This document shows, piece after piece, positions 59,385 through 62,517 of a stretch of 62,517 nucleotides of DNA. The translations under genes and the position numbers were made by a program. The first letter of the stretch is position 1. Each line of letters starts with the position of its first letter. The notes below the pieces were generated by a model. It was not told where the DNA came from, did no database searches, and saw only the letters and a list, made by a program, of their open reading frames with translations. Origin of the DNA: Kingella sp. (in: b-proteobacteria) (lineage in GTDB: Bacteria > Pseudomonadota > Gammaproteobacteria > Burkholderiales > Neisseriaceae); the NCBI RefSeq assembly GCF_030527935.1, contig NZ_JAUMZV010000011.1, positions 1 to 62,517 of the forward strand, in the 5' to 3' direction.

Positions 59385-60560
59385 ATGACCGAAACCGAAC
59401 GCCAAGCATGGCTACAACTCGCTTTCACTCCCTATATCGGCGCAGAAAGTTTCGCCACCCTGTTGCAAATGTATGGCACCGCCAGCGCAGCCTTGCAAGC
59501 TCCCGCCGAAGTGGTAGCGCAGTTGGGCAAATCCGCCAAACAAGCCGCTCGCGAATGGCACAACACCGACCTTGCCCGCGCCGCCACCGAAGCCGCGCTG
59601 CAATGGGCGCAACAACCCGACTGCCGCCTGATGCTCGCTTGCGACAACGATTACCCCGCCATGCTCGCCGAAGGCATCACCGCCCCGCCCGTGCTATTTT
59701 TGCGCGGCAACCCCAAATGGCTGTATCAACCCAGCATCGCCATTGTGGGCAGCCGCCACGCCACCCCGCAAGCCATGCGCATCGCCCACGATTTCGGGCA
59801 AGCCCTGAGCGAATACGGCATCACCGTTATATCGGGCATGGCGGCAGGCATTGACACCGCCGCCCATCAAGGTGCACTCAAAGGCAAAGCCAGCACCATC
59901 GCCGTCTGGGGCACAGGCATAGACCGCATCTACCCCGCCAGCAACCGCGCCCTTGCCCACCAAATCGCCGAACACGGCTTAATCATCTCCGAATTTCCGC
60001 TGGACACCCGCCCACTATCGGGCAACTTCCCCCGCCGCAACCGCATCATCGCCGCCCAAAGCCAAGCAGTGCTGGTGGTGGAAGCCGCGCTAGAAAGTGG
60101 CTCACTCATTACCGCACGACTTGCCGCCGAAATGGGGCGCGATGTGATGGCGATACCTGGGTCAATCGACAACCCGCACGCCAAAGGCTGCCACAAGCTC
60201 ATCAAAGAAGGCGCAAAACTGGTGGAAAATCTGATGGACATAGTGGACGAACTCGCCTACCCCAAGCGCATCGCCCCCAGCAGCCTGAAACCAAAAACCC
60301 ACGCCATCAAACCCAAACCCACCTTATCCCAACCCTTATCCACAGAGTTGCCTACAACGTTACCCACACCATCATCCCCATCCGAACCCGCCACCGAACA
60401 CCCCCTGCTCGCCAAAATGGGCTACGACCCCATCCACCCCGACACCCTAGCCGAGCAAACAGGGCTACCCGCCGCCGACATCTACGCCCAACTCACCGAG
60501 TGGGAACTAGACGGCATGGTCGCTAGCATGGCAGGCGGGCGTTATCAGCGCATCAAATAA
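59385..60560 (+). CDS. dprA: DNA-processing protein DprA
   Basis: Encodes 391 residues from the ATG at 59385 with an AAAGGAC site. An N-terminal SAM-like region precedes the extended Rossmann fold with VGSRHATPQA, SGMAAGIDTAAHQGAL, GTGIDRIYP and PRRNRIIAAQS. A Pro/Ser/Thr-rich linker (about 305-345) joins a C-terminal winged helix. DprA loads RecA on incoming single strands during natural transformation, fitting the DUS-rich genome and the comF gene. It carries a DUS-coded SSLK. Confidence 0.96.
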   Translation: MTETERQAWLQLAFTPYIGAESFATLLQMYGTASAALQAPAEVVAQLGKSAKQAAREWHNTDLARAATEAALQWAQQPDCRLMLACDNDYPAMLAEGITAPPVLFLRGNPKWLYQPSIAIVGSRHATPQAMRIAHDFGQALSEYGITVISGMAAGIDTAAHQGALKGKASTIAVWGTGIDRIYPASNRALAHQIAEHGLIISEFPLDTRPLSGNFPRRNRIIAAQSQAVLVVEAALESGSLITARLAAEMGRDVMAIPGSIDNPHAKGCHKLIKEGAKLVENLMDIVDELAYPKRIAPSSLKPKTHAIKPKPTLSQPLSTELPTTLPTPSSPSEPATEHPLLAKMGYDPIHPDTLAEQTGLPAADIYAQLTEWELDGMVASMAGGRYQRIK

Positions 60561-60597
60561 TTACCCACAAAGTTATCCACATAGGCAGCCTGAAACC

Positions 60598-60632
60598 AAA
60601 AAACACCCATCGCAAGATGAGTGCTTTTTCAA
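60598..60632 (-). terminator. Terminator after tsf
   Basis: On the minus strand CACTCATC pairs with GATGGGTG around TTGC, followed by six T residues. It lies just past the tsf stop, between the converging dprA and tsf genes. Confidence 0.8.
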
Positions 60633-60651
60633 GTTCAAGCAGACGCAACAA

Positions 60652-61506
60652 TTACACTTTTGCCGCCGCAGCCACTTCCGCCGCGTAATCCACTTCTTTT
60701 TTCTCAATACCATCGCCCACTTTATAGCGAACGAAAGAAACCACTTCCGAGCCATTCTCTTTCAAGAATTGCGCCACAGTTTGGTCAGGATTCATCACAA
60801 ACGCTTGACCGTTCAAAGTAACTTCTGCCAAGTATTTTTTGATGCGCCCTTCAACCATTTTCGCCGCGATTTCAGCAGGCTTGCCAGAAGCAATCGCTTG
60901 CTCGGTGTAAATATGGCGTTCTTTTTCCACCAAAGCCGCATCCACTTGGTCTTCGCCCACGCATTGCGGTTTCGCTGCAACAATGTGCATGCCCACTTTG
61001 CGCGCCACATCTTCCGCGCCTTTGTATTCAACCAAAACGCCTTCGGTTGCCAAAGCACCGTGTATATAAGCCACCAAATTATTAGCAGTCTCAATCACTT
61101 GAAAGCGACGAACAGACATATTTTCGCCCAATTTAGCAATCACAGCCTTGCGCTCTTCTTCAACCAACGCGCTCAAATCTTCAACCGTTGCAGGTTTTTT
61201 CTCCACAGCCGTTTTGGCAACAAAGTTCGCAAACGCCACAAAGCCCGCATCTTTGGCAACGAAGTCGGTTTCGCAGTTCACTTCAACCAACGCGCCCACT
61301 TTGCCTTCAATCGCAAACGCCAATACGCCTTCCGCCGCAGTACGACCAGCCAATTTACCCGCTTTCGCACCCGATTTAATACGCAAGATTTCTTCCGCTT
61401 TTTCCATATTGCCTTCGGCTTCAACCAAGGCTTTTTTGCATTCCATCATGCCCAAGCCAGTAGCTGCGCGCAAATCAGCAACCATTTTTGCAGTAATTTC
61501 TGCCAT
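60652..61506 (-). CDS. tsf: Translation elongation factor Ts
   Basis: Encodes 284 residues from the ATG at 61506 with a GGAGAAAC site; an in-frame start four codons upstream lacks one. The N-terminal UBA-like domain (MVADLRAATGLGMMECKKALVEA) and the CETDFVA motif (about 80) are the EF-Tu contact regions. It recycles EF-Tu-GDP to EF-Tu-GTP. Second gene of rpsB-tsf, with DUS in the 75-bp gap. Confidence 0.97.
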   Translation of the reverse strand: MAEITAKMVADLRAATGLGMMECKKALVEAEGNMEKAEEILRIKSGAKAGKLAGRTAAEGVLAFAIEGKVGALVEVNCETDFVAKDAGFVAFANFVAKTAVEKKPATVEDLSALVEEERKAVIAKLGENMSVRRFQVIETANNLVAYIHGALATEGVLVEYKGAEDVARKVGMHIVAAKPQCVGEDQVDAALVEKERHIYTEQAIASGKPAEIAAKMVEGRIKKYLAEVTLNGQAFVMNPDQTVAQFLKENGSEVVSFVRYKVGDGIEKKEVDYAAEVAAAAKV

Positions 61507-61581
61507 GAGTTTCTCCAATTCATATAACCATTTTCAGGCTGCCTAAATAGGAGTAGGCAGCCTGAAAAGAACAATCAACAA

Positions 61582-62310
61582 TTAAGCAGTCGCAGCAGAT
61601 TGCGCCGCCGCAACAGTTTCAGCAACCGCTTGGTTTTTGCCTTCCAATACCGCATCTGCGATACCACGGCAATACAAACGAATCGCTTTTGCCGAATCAT
61701 CATTACCAGGAATAACGTGTTGAACCAAATCAGGGCTGTTATTGCTGTCCACAACCGCAATCACAGGGATGCCCAATTTAGCCGCTTCAACCAAAGTACC
61801 ATGTTGGTAGCCCGTATCAATCACAAAAATCGCGTCAGGCAAACCTTTCATCTCTTTAATACCGCCCAAAGAGCGTTCCAATTTTTCCACTTCGCGCGTC
61901 ATGTCCAACAATTCTTTTTTGTTGTAACCACTGCTTTCAGCATTAGCCAAAATCGCCGCTTTTTCTTCCAAACGCTTAATAGATTGTTTTACCGTTTTAT
62001 AGTTAGTCAGCATGCCACCCAACCAGCGATGGTCAACATAAGGCATACCCGCGCGTTGTGCTTCTTCTTTAATAATCTCACGCGCTTGACGTTTCGTGCC
62101 CACAAACAAAACCGTACCTTTGTTTGCAACCAAACGGCGCACAACTTCTTGCGCTTCTTGGAACAACGGAACGGTTTTTTCCAAATTGATGATGTGAATT
62201 TTATTGCGCGCACCAAAAATGTACTGCGCCATTTTAGGATTCCAATAACGAGTTTGGTGACCAAAGTGAACGCCAGCTTCAATCATCTGGCGCATAGTAA
62301 TTTGAGACAT
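61582..62310 (-). CDS. rpsB: 30S ribosomal protein S2
   Basis: Encodes 242 residues. MRQMIEAGVHFGHQTRYWNPKM at the N-terminus, FVGTKRQAREIIKEEA, and PDAIFVIDTGYQHGTLVEAAKLGIPVIAVVDSNNSPD are S2 signatures. It binds the 30S head-body junction with S1. Standard operon with tsf. The start ATG at 62310 has an AAAGGAATC site. A terminator for an off-window gene lies upstream at 62461-62490. Confidence 0.98.
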   Translation of the reverse strand: MSQITMRQMIEAGVHFGHQTRYWNPKMAQYIFGARNKIHIINLEKTVPLFQEAQEVVRRLVANKGTVLFVGTKRQAREIIKEEAQRAGMPYVDHRWLGGMLTNYKTVKQSIKRLEEKAAILANAESSGYNKKELLDMTREVEKLERSLGGIKEMKGLPDAIFVIDTGYQHGTLVEAAKLGIPVIAVVDSNNSPDLVQHVIPGNDDSAKAIRLYCRGIADAVLEGKNQAVAETVAAAQSAATA

Positions 62311-62460
62311 AAGATTCCTTTAAAGGGTTAAAGCAAACATTACACACTAGAACTTGAAAACAAGCACCCTTTTCTGTGCAATGCGAGCGTTAAAAAATAA
62401 AAACGCTTCCAAAACGAAAGCCCTGCGATTATAACAGTTATATTTTTTTGTTTCCAGCAT

Positions 62461-62490
62461 AAAAACCGCCCTGACCATTGAGGTCAGGGC
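62461..62490 (-). terminator. Terminator upstream of rpsB
   Basis: GCCCTGACC pairs with GGTCAGGGC around TCAAT on the minus strand, followed by GGTTTTTAT. It probably ends a gene transcribed from beyond the right edge of the window toward rpsB; a leader-attenuator role for rpsB is a less likely alternative. Confidence 0.7.
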
Positions 62491-62517
62491 ATTTCACAAT
62501 TCAACCCACTCACTTAG

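Noticed and set aside
1..62517. Possible CRISPR arrays from the many short repeats
   Set aside because: The recurring 12-mer is spread irregularly, in both orientations and inside genes, as expected of DUS; no regularly spaced repeat-spacer array and no cas gene was seen.

Overview
This window reads as a chromosomal segment from the family Neisseriaceae, most likely genus Kingella. The main clue is the 12-mer AGGCAGCCTGAA and its complement, present well over one hundred times by eye. This is the DNA uptake sequence (DUS) dialect described for Kingella (AG-kingDUS). Gene content agrees: petABC, lptD-surA, divergent amgK, lpxB, mutS, glmU, ftsEX, rpsB-tsf and the competence gene dprA. Most of the window looks slightly above 50% G+C, with AT-rich accessory patches at about 18.2-20.4 kb and 50.5-52.4 kb. 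The species call is inference.

Layout. 1-4.7 kb: the right end of an integrative element. It has IncP-like transfer genes (TrbM-like, TraL-like ATPase, a possible TraM-like coiled-coil protein), a helix-turn-helix protein and a tyrosine recombinase ending beside tRNA-Lys(UUU). 5-17 kb: core genes (oligopeptidase A, AI-2E-type exporter, DoxX, ComF, TrmL, RlpA, TerC/CBS protein, LplA, ClC channel) separated by DUS-rich spacers. 17.3-21.6 kb: an unusual cluster with an outer-membrane beta-barrel, a secreted Gly-rich precursor carrying both a Sec signal and a double-glycine-type leader, small membrane proteins of which two are paralogues, an XRE regulator and a Sec-exported C39 peptidase. 21.6-28.1 kb: mutS, tRNA-Leu(CAA), an RNase II family gene, lpxB. 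28.3-34.2 kb: envelope genes around a GbsR/MarR-type regulator with twin operators, DoxX-like and DUF2269 membrane proteins, small secreted proteins and an SDR-like protein. 34.2-35.3 kb: a graveyard of mobile repeats, including a collapsed insertion sequence. 35.4-46.7 kb: purD, surA, lptD, amgK, accD, petABC. 46.8-49.6 kb: a CreB/CreC/CreD-like locus in which the sensor and CreD both look stripped of periplasmic domains, with an 11-bp-periodic direct repeat before creD. 50.7-52.4 kb: an AT-rich pair that looks like a type IV secretion killing effector (muramidase-like N-terminus, XVIPCD-like C-terminus) and its exported immunity protein. 52.5-62.5 kb: ffh, ftsEX, ogt, glmU, a frameshifted DUF1963 gene, dprA, tsf, rpsB.

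How the parts fit. DUS and dprA point to a naturally transformable genome. DUS occur both as inverted pairs between genes and inside coding regions, where they recur as short peptides such as FQAA, RQPE and GSLK. Several short inverted-repeat families (two clear MITE-like families, a single 163-bp element, a GGAGCGGCG family, dRS3/NIME-like units and a DUS-bounded hairpin) sit in the spacers and in places nest in one another. The two AT-rich cargo islands look like independent toxin or export modules. The strongest candidate for an undescribed system is the 17.3-21.6 kb barrel, dual-leader precursor and C39 peptidase cluster.
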